Assembly (NCBI GenBank): GCA_047967505.1
Contig: CM106538.1
DNA: 64,000 nt
Strand: one strand, 5' to 3'
From: Dipteris shenzhenensis
Lineage: Eukaryota; Polypodiophyta; Polypodiopsida; Gleicheniales
The notes beneath the pieces are model-generated. The model ran no database searches and was not told the DNA's origin. It saw only the letters and a program-made list of their open reading frames with translations. Below are positions 56,201-64,000 of this stretch, one piece after another. Positions within the stretch are counted from its first letter, which is position 1, and each line of letters begins with the position of its first letter. Both the position numbers and the translations under genes were made by a program.

Positions 56201-57652
56201 TCCGTCGATAGCCATCAAGGCCTCCAGCATCTCATCCGAGGTAAACGGCGCCAACAACATCGCTTGCATGCTAGGCCGGACCAGGGATGGAATGTGCCTC
56301 CACACCTCCTCACGGGCACGACTAGCACGAGGGGCAAGCGGCTCCTGCTGGAAGAGGGTCCTGTAGAAGTCAGTGGCCAACCCCAGGACCTCCCCCGAAT
56401 CCGTAACGATGTGACCATCCGCTGTCCTGAGACTCCGAAGCTGATCACCTGCAGCTCTCTGGCCATGCGTCCTGAAGAACTCTCTGCACATCCGATCACC
56501 CTTCCGGGCCCAGAAGGAGAGAGAGGCGTGATAGGAAAACTTTGAGCGGCGCTGGAGTGTCTCCTCCAGGAGGGCTCTGGCTCGAAGGGCCTGGATCCAA
56601 AGCTCCTCCGAGCCCGGGGAAGCCTGCTGGAGTCGCTGAATGGATGCGAGGTCCCTCCGAAGAGCTCTCTCTCTACTCCACCACTCCTGACGAACCTGTA
56701 GGGCTGCTAGCTGGCAGATCAGGCTGGACTCCTGCAGAGCCTGCGCAACTGAGTCCACCAAATCCGTACACTCCCCCCAATCTCTGTCCCAAAGACTGCA
56801 AATACTACTACGCACGTCCTCCCTCGAGAAAATAGAATCGGGAATCCTGCATGACCGGGGGGGGAGGGTCTGGGCTGCCGAATCTAATGAGAGGAGTACC
56901 GGCGCATGGTCGGAAAGTGTCGTCCCTGGAACTATACCCGCCTGACCGCCTCTACTGATGGCCCAATCACTGACATAGAATCTATCAAGCCTCTCCAGGA
57001 GTCTGCCTCCTTCCCTGCGGAAGCCCCAAGAGAAGTCCAGGCTCCCGTGCCAACGCCGGAAGGACGGGTCTCTCCAGCTGTCCCTACCTCCTGTCGCGAA
57101 GATGAAGGAGTCCCAAGCTGACTGCTCTGCCTGAGCCATACCTGTAAACTCCGGACCTCTGCCCTGCTGGTCCTCCAATGACTCCAGATTGTTGAAGTCA
57201 CCTCCAACAATCCAGGAATCCATGACTGGAAGAATCCCTGTAAGTGTCCTCCAGAAAGTGGCTCTGCATCGGAGGTCTGTAGGAGCGTAGATATTGAGTA
57301 TTCCAATTTTGGATCCCTCCAAATCCAGGCCTACCCAAAGGGCTCGGCCTGGGATCAACGTGCCATGACCGAAAACTCCCTGGGCTAACTGCTCGCACAC
57401 GGAGGTACAGACACCCCCACTCCTCCCCTGTGCGCCGATCGAGGGCTCCCAGTAAGTGTAGGAACGTCCAGGGAGAACCTTCCCGCAGCTACGGGAATGA
57501 GCCGCAGAGAGCTTGTGCTCCTGGAGCAGAAGTACATCCAAACGACCAATCACTGCAGGCTGAAGTTCCTGCCGCAAAATGAGCTTCCTGGGACCACGGG
57601 TGCCAGAAGAGTGAAACCCGTTCACATTCCAGGATACGAGGTGTAGGCTCAT
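53261..57652 (-). pseudogene. LINE-A ORF2: endonuclease, RT and zf-RVT, one nonsense codon
   Basis: 1,463 codons read through a single TAG at 55,850-55,852; the neighbours EAAE-x-AQHS suggest tryptophan was lost (TGG to TAG). Endonuclease: WNVNG (residues 8-12), QEHK (44-47), LNIYAPTD (119-126), GGDFNNLE (150-157), SDHAP (247-251). RT: CPGEDGLPRAFF, WRPITLLTTAYKILAKMI, LLDFEKAYDRVDW and SVRQGCPLAPYLFLFF. The active site is YAND (55,487-55,498), with the first catalytic aspartate changed to asparagine. zf-RVT: ISYFLWLLAHKGLPVGSW and CCQICHADEESPKHCLWSC. The ATG overlaps the ORF1 stop as ATGA. The protein would nick DNA and copy LINE RNA; as read it cannot. Confidence 0.93.
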
Positions 57653-58359
57653 GGCGAGGGATGGGGGGCTGCGAACAACTGTCTGCTCGCGGTCGAAGTC
57701 GATGAAGAAGCAGGCATGTCGAAATGGAGGCGCTGCCGCTTATGAGAAGGTTTGGAGGGGGAGACGGGATCGTCCTGCCCGTCCTTCAACACCTTCAACA
57801 AAGGCGAGAGGCCTTTGGTGCCGTGAACAAATGCTTTCTCGAGCCAGCTCGAGATCTCTGAAGTGGTCATCCCATAGAAGGTGCGGAGTTTCTGATGGGA
57901 CCAAGCTCTGACATCCTGGGGGAGAGGCCATGACGGGGCAGGTCTGAGGATCACAATCAGTCGGAAGCGTTTGGCGGCGCAGCGCCACCGCAAGCGCACA
58001 TCGCCCTCGGACCACTGAGTCTCGAGAAGCTGCCCACCGGACGGGCCTATCCAGGAACAGACCTGGGCGTGTGTCTGCTCTCTGAGCGCCTCCCAAACCG
58101 TGTCGTCTGTCCAAGTCTCGGTGCCATCGCTGAGGAACGTGAAGGCGAAGCTAGGGCCATCCCTAGGGGCCAAGGCGACAATCTTCCCATCCGCCCCTTT
58201 GCGGAGCAAGAAGATGCTGATGTCGAGATAAGCCGGGAAGGTCCCAAGGTCGGCCACGTCCAAGTAGTCCCAGGGGCCTGATCTGTAAAAGTCTCGAGGA
58301 AGCGCTCTCTCCTGAAGCTGAGACCCATCAGAGTCTGCCACTGAGGGACTAGCGGCCAT
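57649..58359 (-). CDS. LINE-A ORF1, carboxy part in another frame
   Basis: 236 codons from MAASPSVADSDGSQLQERAL to RQLFAAPHPSP. It has a folded-looking centre (WDYLDVADLGTFPAYLDISI, IVALAPRDGPSFAFTFLSDG) and a basic tail (KPSHKRQR). It overlaps the first ORF1 frame by 313 bp and ends TGA inside the ORF2 ATG. The frame is offset from the amino part, most simply by an indel in the G run near 58,406-58,418. It could also be a separate protein begun at its own ATG, since M is present at 58,359. Confidence 0.7.
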   Translation of the reverse strand: MAASPSVADSDGSQLQERALPRDFYRSGPWDYLDVADLGTFPAYLDISIFLLRKGADGKIVALAPRDGPSFAFTFLSDGTETWTDDTVWEALREQTHAQVCSWIGPSGGQLLETQWSEGDVRLRWRCAAKRFRLIVILRPAPSWPLPQDVRAWSHQKLRTFYGMTTSEISSWLEKAFVHGTKGLSPLLKVLKDGQDDPVSPSKPSHKRQRLHFDMPASSSTSTASRQLFAAPHPSP

Positions 58360-59741
58360 GGAAGCCTGCTCCGGTGGTGGTGTAGACTCCGGGTGTCCTG
58401 CCAGCGGGGGGGAGGGGGAGGAGGCTGAGGGGCAGGCGACTCGAGCTCCACGGAGGCGACTGGCGGAGCAGGTGGAGGAGGCAGATCGGGGGCTGCCCTC
58501 GACTGGGAAGCCGAGGGTGCAGCTAACACTGTAGAGGAGTCGAGGGGGGCGGAGGGAGGGGGGGGATGGAGACTCCTCTGGAGCTGGGGCTGAGAGGGAG
58601 GAGAAGGAGACTGAGGAGGAAAAGACGGAGGCTGAGGCTGCGGGCCGGGCGAAGGGAGGGGAAACTGGGGAGGGGACTGGGGCTGAGTGGAAAGGGGCGG
58701 GGGAGTGGGAGAGGGGGGGATCTGAGGCTGTGACGGGCGGCCTGTCGTCGACGAAGAAGCTCTCCCAGGTCCCTGGGGCGGCTTCCTGTCAGGTCTCTGG
58801 GGTGCTGCTGTCGGAAGGGTAACCTCTGCCTCCTTGCCTTTATCCGAGATCTTCTTGTTCCTTCCTCTTTTCCTTCTAACCTCGGTCGAGCCACCCACTA
58901 ACTCTGGACCGGGCTCCGCCTGCCTCGGCTCCTCCTGACGTGACTGTCCAGGGGGGGGCGGGGGCGGAGGAGGCGGGGGCGGGGGGGGTCGAGATGAACT
59001 GGCGAAGCGTGGGCACGCAGCCGCCAAGTGCCCAAAGCCATGGCACCTCAGGCACTGACCTGGCTGTCCGGTGACTATCATGCTCTGGGTGATGCTGCCG
59101 GCATCTGTCACAATCTCGATCACTGCAGGGAGGGTCGCAGGGTCTGCCACAGCCACTCGGACACGGGGAGCTTCTGCCGTGGTCACCGCATCGGCGAAGG
59201 TGTCGTGCATAACCCATCCAAAATGGGAGCCCAAGTCCCTGACAATCGGCTGCAGCTCAGCAGCAAGCCCTGGAAAAACTAGTGTCACTGGGTGGCGAGG
59301 TATACGGAACCGAACATCAAAATCTGCTGCGCTGAATCCACGGTACCACGGGACTATCATGATAATCTTTCCATCCACCGATGTGGGGGAACCGGCAATC
59401 AGGTTGCTCGCAGCTTTCTCATTGGAGAGTTTGAGCCAGAAGATGCCCCTACCCATAAGGGCCACCTCCTCAATATGGCCATCCTCTAGCAGGAGAGTGG
59501 ACTGGAGCCAGTCCCTGATGGCTGCTCTGGAGGGAGAGTGTCCAATGACTCTACCGTAAACAGAGGTACGGGCAAAGTCAGTGGCAACCTCCTGCACACG
59601 GGATGATTGTTGCTCTGTCAGGATAACGCGGTAGGCATCTGGAGAGGGAGGGTCCGACTGGGCCTCCGGATCCGGGCAGGGGGCCGCCATACCGCCAAGA
59701 CTAACTGCAAGCTTCCGATGAAGAACAGGCTGCCACCCCAA
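58047..59741 (-). CDS. LINE-A ORF1, amino part: DUF4283-like domain, CCHC, proline-rich tail
   Basis: 564 open codons from ATG at 59,741. Residues about 50-190 hold the DUF4283-like fold (FWLKLSNEKAASNLIAGSP, IPRHPVTLVFPGLAAEL). A zinc knuckle CLRCHGFGHLAAAC lies at about 244-257, then a run of 14 prolines and a long P/S/Q-rich region. From about 58,400 the true product probably continues in another frame (58,359-57,649). The last about 115 codons of this frame (ending at 58,047) look like an out-of-frame shadow. It binds LINE RNA as part of the particle. Confidence 0.85.
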   Translation of the reverse strand: MGWQPVLHRKLAVSLGGMAAPCPDPEAQSDPPSPDAYRVILTEQQSSRVQEVATDFARTSVYGRVIGHSPSRAAIRDWLQSTLLLEDGHIEEVALMGRGIFWLKLSNEKAASNLIAGSPTSVDGKIIMIVPWYRGFSAADFDVRFRIPRHPVTLVFPGLAAELQPIVRDLGSHFGWVMHDTFADAVTTAEAPRVRVAVADPATLPAVIEIVTDAGSITQSMIVTGQPGQCLRCHGFGHLAAACPRFASSSRPPPPPPPPPPPPPGQSRQEEPRQAEPGPELVGGSTEVRRKRGRNKKISDKGKEAEVTLPTAAPQRPDRKPPQGPGRASSSTTGRPSQPQIPPSPTPPPLSTQPQSPPQFPLPSPGPQPQPPSFPPQSPSPPSQPQLQRSLHPPPPSAPLDSSTVLAAPSASQSRAAPDLPPPPAPPVASVELESPAPQPPPPPPRWQDTRSLHHHRSRLPWPLVPQWQTLMGLSFRRERFLETFTDQAPGTTWTWPTLGPSRLISTSASSCSAKGRMGRLSPWPLGMALASPSRSSAMAPRLGQTTRFGRRSESRHTPRSVPG

Positions 59742-60439
59742 AAGGGGAGACGAAGCGGGAGGATGGCGCCTGGGTATGGAAGGGATGGTGGCGGGGGCGG
59801 AGGGTGGAGGCGGGGTGGGGAAGTGAAGCAGAGGGGCGGGCGAAGCGAGGTGGGTGAACGGGGGGGGACGGGCGGGGTGGGGTGAAGGGTACGGGGCAGG
59901 CGGGTGGCGCGGGAGGGCGGGGGGGATGTGGCGGAGGCGGAGGGGTGAATTGGAGGGCGGGGGAGCGGAGTGAAAAAAAAAAAAAAAAAAAACGGGGGGT
60001 GGAAGGCAAAGAGGCGGGTGAGGGCGCGGAGGACGGGGGGGAGCGGGATGGAGGCGGGGAACGAGGGGGTCGGGCGCGGGGGACGGGGGGGAGCAGGATG
60101 GAGGCGGGGAACGAGGGGGTCGGGTGAGTGAGTGAGGCGGGTGAGCGAGGGGCGGGTCGGGTGAGCGAGGGGGGCGGGTGAGCGAGGGCGGGGAGGGGGC
60201 GAGGGCGGAGAGGCAAGGGGCGGGGGATGGGAGGCGACTAGCGAGGCGGAGGGATGGGTAGCGGGTGAGCGGGATGGCGAGCGAGGCGGCGGGTGAGGGG
60301 GATGGCGAGCGGAAGGTGAGGATGGAGAGACAGGGGGCGGGGGGTGGTCGCGGCGGGGGGGGGGGGGGGGTAGCTAGCGATGGGGATGGAAGCTCGCAGG
60401 AGCGACGCGAGTCATCTCATGCAAACTTTGCACAAGAGT
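59742..60439 (-). promoter_or_regulatory. LINE-A copy 3 5' UTR with G-rich repeats
   Basis: About 700 bp, very G-rich on the plus strand (C-rich on the element strand). It has a run of about 20 As at 59,974-59,993 and a tandem 50-bp repeat (60,031-60,080 and 60,081-60,130, unit ggacgggggggagcnggatgg). Several G3+ runs in short spacing could form quadruplexes. LINE internal promoters usually lie here; promoter activity is inferred. Confidence 0.7.
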
Positions 60440-60454
60440 GTCCTGCATCATTTT
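60440..60454. repeat. LINE-A copy 3 target duplication, right
   Basis: GTCCTGCATCATTTT, identical to 53,114-53,128. It covers the start codons of LINE-B ORF1 on the minus strand. Confidence 0.92.
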
Positions 60455-60474
60455 ACCTTTCTCACATACCCATT

Positions 60475-60478
<4 letters not shown>
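60440..60478 (-). mobile_element. 5' piece of the LINE-B copy split by LINE-A
   Basis: Carries the second copy of the target site and about 25 bp before the ORF1 start (acccatttgtgag on the plus strand), then a (GA)n tract. It is the other side of the LINE-B copy at 50,019-53,128. Confidence 0.75.
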
Positions 60479-60516
<38 letters not shown>

Positions 60517-60745
60517 AGAAGTAGAAGTAGAAGTAGAATTTATTATTGTCCTTGGGGGGCCAAAAATGACCCATGGAACCTAATCCTTAGTACAAAAAAA
60601 ATCTCCTCCGATGTGGAGGGGTCAAGAGTTTTCAAGTTCTTGATGGTACAAAAAAAGACGAGTGACAAAAGACCCCAATGCTGCTGGAGAGGCAGTGGAG
60701 AGAACTGATGAGAGTTGTGTGGTGTCTACCAGTATCTGTTGTGAG
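60476..60745 (-). repeat. LINE-B 3' end, short truncated insertion 1
   Basis: (GA)n, then gaagtagaagtagaagtag, then ttggggggccaaaaatgacc and a 3' UTR of about 200 bp ending near ccagtatctgttgtgag. It is a 5'-truncated minus-strand insertion; the same 3' UTR follows in insertion 2. Confidence 0.85.
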
Positions 60746-61315
60746 AGAGAGAGAGAGAAGTAGAAGTAGAGTCTATTAATGTCCTGGGGGGGCCAAAAAT
60801 GACCCATGGGACCCGTCTCAATTCAATTTAAAATAGAGTCTCCTCAAGGAGAGGAGTCAAGAGTCTATGAGTTTCTGACGCCAGGTAAAAAGACGAGTGA
60901 TAAAAGATCCCAATGTTGCCGGAGAGGCAGTAGAGAGAACTGATGTCAGCTGAGCGGAGTCCTCCAGTATCTGTTGATAGTCCTTCCTGATATGTGCATA
61001 TCGGGGGCACTGTAGAGCCACATGTGCCTCCGTCTCAACTGTCTGCATGTCACAAAGGGTACAGACTCTAGCATGTCTGGGCTGATGCATCCAAGCTCTC
61101 TTCTCAATTGCAAATGTATGAGATCTGGTACGAAACCGGGCTATGTTTTTGCGATATAGAAGGGGGATAGGTGTGCTAATATAAGGCTGAGCATGAGTCT
61201 CTATGGACATGTATGTAGACCAACATGTGGGATTTATGTTGTCTTGGTAATATTCTAGCTTTACCCTATTTTCACTTGTCCGCCAGTAAAGACAGTTGAA
61301 ACTCTTGCATGGTGA
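60746..61315 (-). pseudogene. LINE-B 3' fragment with C-terminal finger
   Basis: A (GA)n/GAAGTA tail at 60,744-60,776, then the 3' UTR and minus-strand frame with RHARVCTLCDMQTVETEAHV and ALQCPRYAHIRKDY. Compared with 43,111-43,770 it lacks about 20 bp (tgagtttgcaaagtgctcag) between two CAGT repeats. The fragment ends at gcatggtga (61,315). It is nearly identical to the 43 kb copy otherwise. Confidence 0.88.
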
Positions 61316-62539
61316 TTCGGTTTCTAATTCTGTTTTTGAGTCACAACGTCGAGACTGACTTGTTTTTTAGTTTGTTTCTCATACTGGATAGATTGATCTG
61401 GTCCACTATGCAGTTGCATTTGACTATTTCTATTCATGATTATGATTACGGCAGGCAGCTTAGGGAGAAGTTTGGTTTTCTTGAGCCCTCGTTGAGCCAC
61501 ATGTATAAGTGTGTGCCCTTGATTTAGATTGATGTAAAGGTGTGAAAGAGGCCTTTCGAATTAGACTTAAAAGCAATGTCTCTTTGCTTTTCGAAAATCA
61601 CAAGTTCTTAGAGCTATAAACGTTCCAGAGAAGGCTTTTCTAAAGGGCATGAGTGAGTGAGTTCTGAAGGACACGAGTGAGTTAGTTGTCTTGATGTTCT
61701 ATTGCCTTTCATACCTTGGCTCTACAGAGTGCATGTAGAGGATCTTGGGCTTGCTCAGCTCTTTGGCCAACCAAAGGCTGCTGGATGAGAGTTTATGGCC
61801 CTGTTGAAGGATGTGAATGGCATCATTCGAGTGCCCACATGGTCCGCTCCAACAATTGGTTATGAATGGCATCATTTACATGCTTCGGTAATCTTTCTTT
61901 TTGATATCCTAGTCTGATCCAACAACTCCAAAGGTTGGGGTTTACCTTGACTTTGTGTGTAGCCTCTGTACCTCCTTCGATTCGGGATCGAATAAATTAC
62001 CACCTCAACTGCGGATGCAAGATCGAAATATATAAACACCTTTATTCATATGATTATAGTCCATGTGACAATATTGTACAAACTGCAAGGAGGATCAATT
62101 ATTGTATCACCTTATTCATGTATTTGTTAAACTTCAGCTTCCAAAATATGGACATCACGAAAGCAAAGGCTGCGATCACATAAAAACGTGAACTTTAAGG
62201 CTCGGTAGCTGAATACGTGGCAATTGAATCACAGGCCGGGATCATGAAAGGCGTACTGCGGGTAGGAGGTGAAATTGATACAATAGATTCAAAAGCATTC
62301 AACCTCTCCCGTTTGAAATAATCCAAGCACATAACAATGGTACTAGCCGTACTTAATAATGGCAATATTTCGCATAAATCACCACCCCTGACATTTGTAG
62401 GGAGGATCGGTCCTAACGGACTGTGTGTTGTGTCTCATGTCCGCATTTTCCTTTAAAGATTTGATAAAGTACTAGGATTCAGGCTTGATTTTGAGTTAGA
62501 AGTTATGTTCTCTAGAGGACGGAAAGGGTACGTGCGGCA
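61316..62539. other. Unassigned DNA, probable F2KP intron
   Basis: No transposon or F2KP motif. Around 62,120-62,420 a minus-strand stretch stays open for about 70 codons, ending near 62,200 (a TAA after SATEP), with a gaataaa-type signal downstream near 62,050. It matched no family I know, so it is recorded only here. Confidence 0.5.
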
Positions 62540-62700
62540 ACCTAGTTTTGTTAGCATAGATTAGTACTCAGCAAGGGTCCTTGCGTGCCCTTTGCTTCAG
62601 TCCACTGAGGCTTATGACTAAACTTTTTTGTGTACTTTGTCCCATAGACCCGCGATGCGTCCCATGGGCGTTAATATATCTTTCCTTCTTTCTTTCTATA
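62540..62700 (+). repeat. LINE-B 3' end, plus strand
   Basis: agcaagggtccttgcgtgcc then tttgtcccatagacccgc and a ccttctttctttc tail. It is the reverse complement of the 3' end at 50,019-50,165, so it is a truncated copy in the other direction. Confidence 0.75.
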
Positions 62701-63005
62701 CAAAACACCTCTAGGTCCTCTAGATGTCTCTATAGGCCTGCTGTTGAAGAGGATATGAGGACAATGTCATCTGCATACAACAGTATTTGTATCATTAGAT
62801 TAGCAAGCAGTGATCTCTCATCTTCTAGCGGTCAATGAAGGTCATGATCTTGTCAATGTAAAGTCCAGAGAGTGTTGGTGAGAGGGGGGCTTCCTTGCTT
62901 CACTCCAATCATGTTCTCAATTCAATCTAACAGCCCTCTAGGGGGCACGTACTCTCCCTCTAAGTGACTCATAAACTCATCATCTCCAATGCTCTCTATG
63001 TTTGA
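62701..63005 (-). pseudogene. LINE-B-type RT palm fragment with YADD
   Basis: The minus strand gives MIGVKQGSPL, LYIDKIMTFIDR and, after a short gap, LLYADDIVLISSSTAGL, HLEDLEVFC. YADD is at 62,766-62,777. It abuts the plus-strand LINE-B tail on its left and a Copia-1 RNase H on its right. Confidence 0.75.
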
Positions 63006-63568
63006 CAATCTCACAGCATTGGCAGGCAGTGAAGAGAGTCTTCAGATATCTCAGAGGCACTCAGGATTTAGCCCTCTTCTATGGTGATCAGGGTTCACCT
63101 ACCATGCATGCTTACACGGATAGTGACTGGGCAGGATCTTCCGACACTAGAGTGTCACATACTAGCATGCTTGGCAATTCATGTATCTCTTGGCTCAGCA
63201 AGAAGCGACCAACAGTTGCCACATCTAGCTGTGAGGCTGAGTATAGGGCAGCTTTCACTGCTACAGTAGAGTGTGTTTGGCTTCGACAGTTACTTACAGA
63301 TCTTGGTATTCGCCAGACATCCTCCACTATTGTCTACACTCACAGCCAGAGTGCTTTGGCCATTGCGCGTAACCCAGTGTTTCGTGCGCGTACCAAGCAT
63401 ATTGAAGTTCATTATCATTATGTTCGGGAGCGGTTGTTAGCAGGAGACATAGAGTTGTCCTATCTTCCCACAGAGGACAACATAGCAGATATGTTTACAA
63501 AGGCACTTCCTCGTCCCAAGTTCGAAGTGTTTCGACAGGCTTTACACTTGGTTCCCTTTGTTACATGA
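63002..63568 (+). pseudogene. Copia-1 RNase H, intact frame but headless
   Basis: 188 codons without a stop or frameshift. The motifs TDSDWAG, SSCEAEYRAA, THSQSALAIARNPVF and TEDNIADMFTKALP follow the Copia RNase H pattern. THSQSA replaces the expected TDSQSA, so one catalytic aspartate is a histidine in this copy. It starts inside RNase H, so it makes no enzyme on its own. Confidence 0.9.
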
Positions 63569-63846
63569 TATGACATCCCTTGTACATTCATAGGTGGCTA
63601 TATCCTTTTGGATGAACATGTGCCACCATGACCAGAAAATACTAGGTATTCTGAGACGTTTCCAGAATACTTCAGCCCATCCCATGGAGGGGGGTTTGTA
63701 GGCCATCTCCTGGTGGTTCTAGTGATGCCCTATAGGTCATGGTATGTGCCTTGTACTCCTTTTTCCTATTATCCTAGTTTTGACGTGACGGCTAATGTAT
63801 CGACTCTTTTGCAACCTGCATTCTCTCTCTTTCATTCGATCCTTCA
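63006..63846 (+). mobile_element. Copia-1 family 3' fragment (RNase H and LTR)
   Basis: RNase H is open at 63,002-63,568 with HAYTDSDWAG, SSCEAEYRAAFTATVE and HIEVHYHYVRERL, ending LVPFVT, without the stops present in the 29-35 kb copy. A polypurine tract at 63,691-63,704 and an LTR at 63,707-63,846 follow. The LTR is shortened by a deletion between two ttgta repeats. The 5' three quarters of the element are missing. Confidence 0.92.
63707..63846 (+). repeat. Copia-1 family 3' LTR with internal deletion
   Basis: TGTAGG...CTTCA, 140 bp versus 264 bp in the 35 kb LTR. The missing part again contains the TATA-like segment. Confidence 0.85.
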
Positions 63847-63849
63847 GCT

Positions 63850-64000
63850 CTTAGGTGTACTTGTGGCTCTCCCTGCCTGGATCCTCAGCTAACGGGACGA
63901 GATCCGCATCTGTTCGATGGCAATGATGAGGGCGTCTGAGACTCGCTTGTCCTCTATATACTTGGGTTTGATAATCACTCCATCCTCCGATACTCTCAAG
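63850..64000 (-). pseudogene. LINE-B ORF2 scrap running off the right edge
   Basis: The minus strand reads LRVSEDGVIIKPKYIEDKRV then SDALIIAIEQMRISSR. It aligns with LRISEHGLVIRPQYLEDRRV in the LINE-B copy at about 51,000. Its orientation matches the other LINE-B copies on this side. Confidence 0.8.

Larger units (their letters stand above)
53129..60439 (-). mobile_element. LINE-A copy 3, full-length plant L1-type LINE (7.3 kb)
   Basis: A complete element on the minus strand: G/C-rich 5' UTR (60,439-59,742), ORF1 (59,741-57,649 with one frame shift), ORF2 (57,652-53,261 with one stop), 3' UTR and a poly(A) tail seen as 15 Ts at 53,125-53,139. A 15-bp target duplication flanks it. The target was LINE-B ORF1. 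Its high G+C and long open frames contrast with copies 1 and 2, so it is by far the youngest LINE-A here. Confidence 0.96.

Noticed and set aside
59742-60439. Proline/arginine-rich open frames over the LINE-A 5' UTR
   Set aside because: Composition effect of G-rich repeats; the ORF1 start with domain support is at 59,741.
62120-62420. Minus-strand open stretch of about 70 codons ending near a gaataaa signal
   Set aside because: The opposite strand is also open over part of it, no family was recognised and no clear start or splice context supports it.
42787-64000. Remaining F2KP phosphatase exons
   Set aside because: Checked the non-transposon parts (42,787-43,110 and 61,316-62,539) for the conserved phosphatase motifs; none found.

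Overview
The window is nuclear DNA of a land plant with a large, repeat-rich genome. The one host gene is a plant-type bifunctional 6-phosphofructo-2-kinase/fructose-2,6-bisphosphatase (F2KP). It is cut into many small exons by introns of up to at least 15.5 kb. The rest is transposable elements in several nesting layers. The plant assignment rests on the F2KP architecture (a long plant-style linker before the kinase), plant L1-type LINEs with a zf-RVT tail, Copia elements primed by initiator tRNA-Met, chromodomain Ty3/gypsy elements and a BED-finger hAT. Very long introns and a second LINE lineage with an L1-ORF1p-like coiled-coil protein hint at a fern, lycophyte or gymnosperm, but the sequence does not settle this.

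Layout. 1-9.65 kb holds two decayed plus-strand copies of a plant L1-type LINE (called LINE-A here), with gypsy gag and linker scraps between them. 9.66-14.3 kb is a decayed Ty3/gypsy pol split by a 2.7 kb hAT transposon with perfect 8-bp target duplications. 14.3-19.3 kb holds a solo Copia LTR and leader, a fragment of the second LINE lineage (LINE-B) with a 376-bp tandem duplication, and a compound microsatellite. 20.2-42.8 kb carries 13 F2KP exons on the plus strand, covering the linker, the whole kinase domain and the first phosphatase motif. The 15.5 kb third intron contains a 2.1 kb unclassified insertion, a gag-only Copia derivative, and a minus-strand chromodomain gypsy that was itself hit by a Copia element (Copia-1). 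From 42.8 kb to the right edge lies the next F2KP intron, or the point where the gene is broken. It holds a young minus-strand Copia (Copia-2, 43,850-49,678), a chain of minus-strand LINE-B 3' ends with (GA)n tails, a nearly intact 7.3 kb LINE-A copy (53,129-60,439) inserted in LINE-B ORF1, and a Copia-1 3' fragment.

How the parts relate. The host gene would make one cytosolic enzyme controlling fructose-2,6-bisphosphate. No exon for the rest of the phosphatase domain was found by 64 kb. All mobile elements look coding-defective. The LINE-A copy at 53-60 kb is closest to intact, with one nonsense codon, a YAND in place of YADD and one ORF1 frame break. Several insertions can be dated relative to each other from their target duplications.

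Most unusual signals: dense arrays of the palindrome GTAC in the untranslated leaders of both Copia families; a shared leader motif resembling AAATTTGGGGCTTTTG; an ATGA overlap between LINE-A ORF1 and ORF2; decay of LINE codons dominated by CAG to TAG; independent LTR deletions that both remove the TATA-like box; and same-strand stacking of LINE-B tails at (GA)n tracts.
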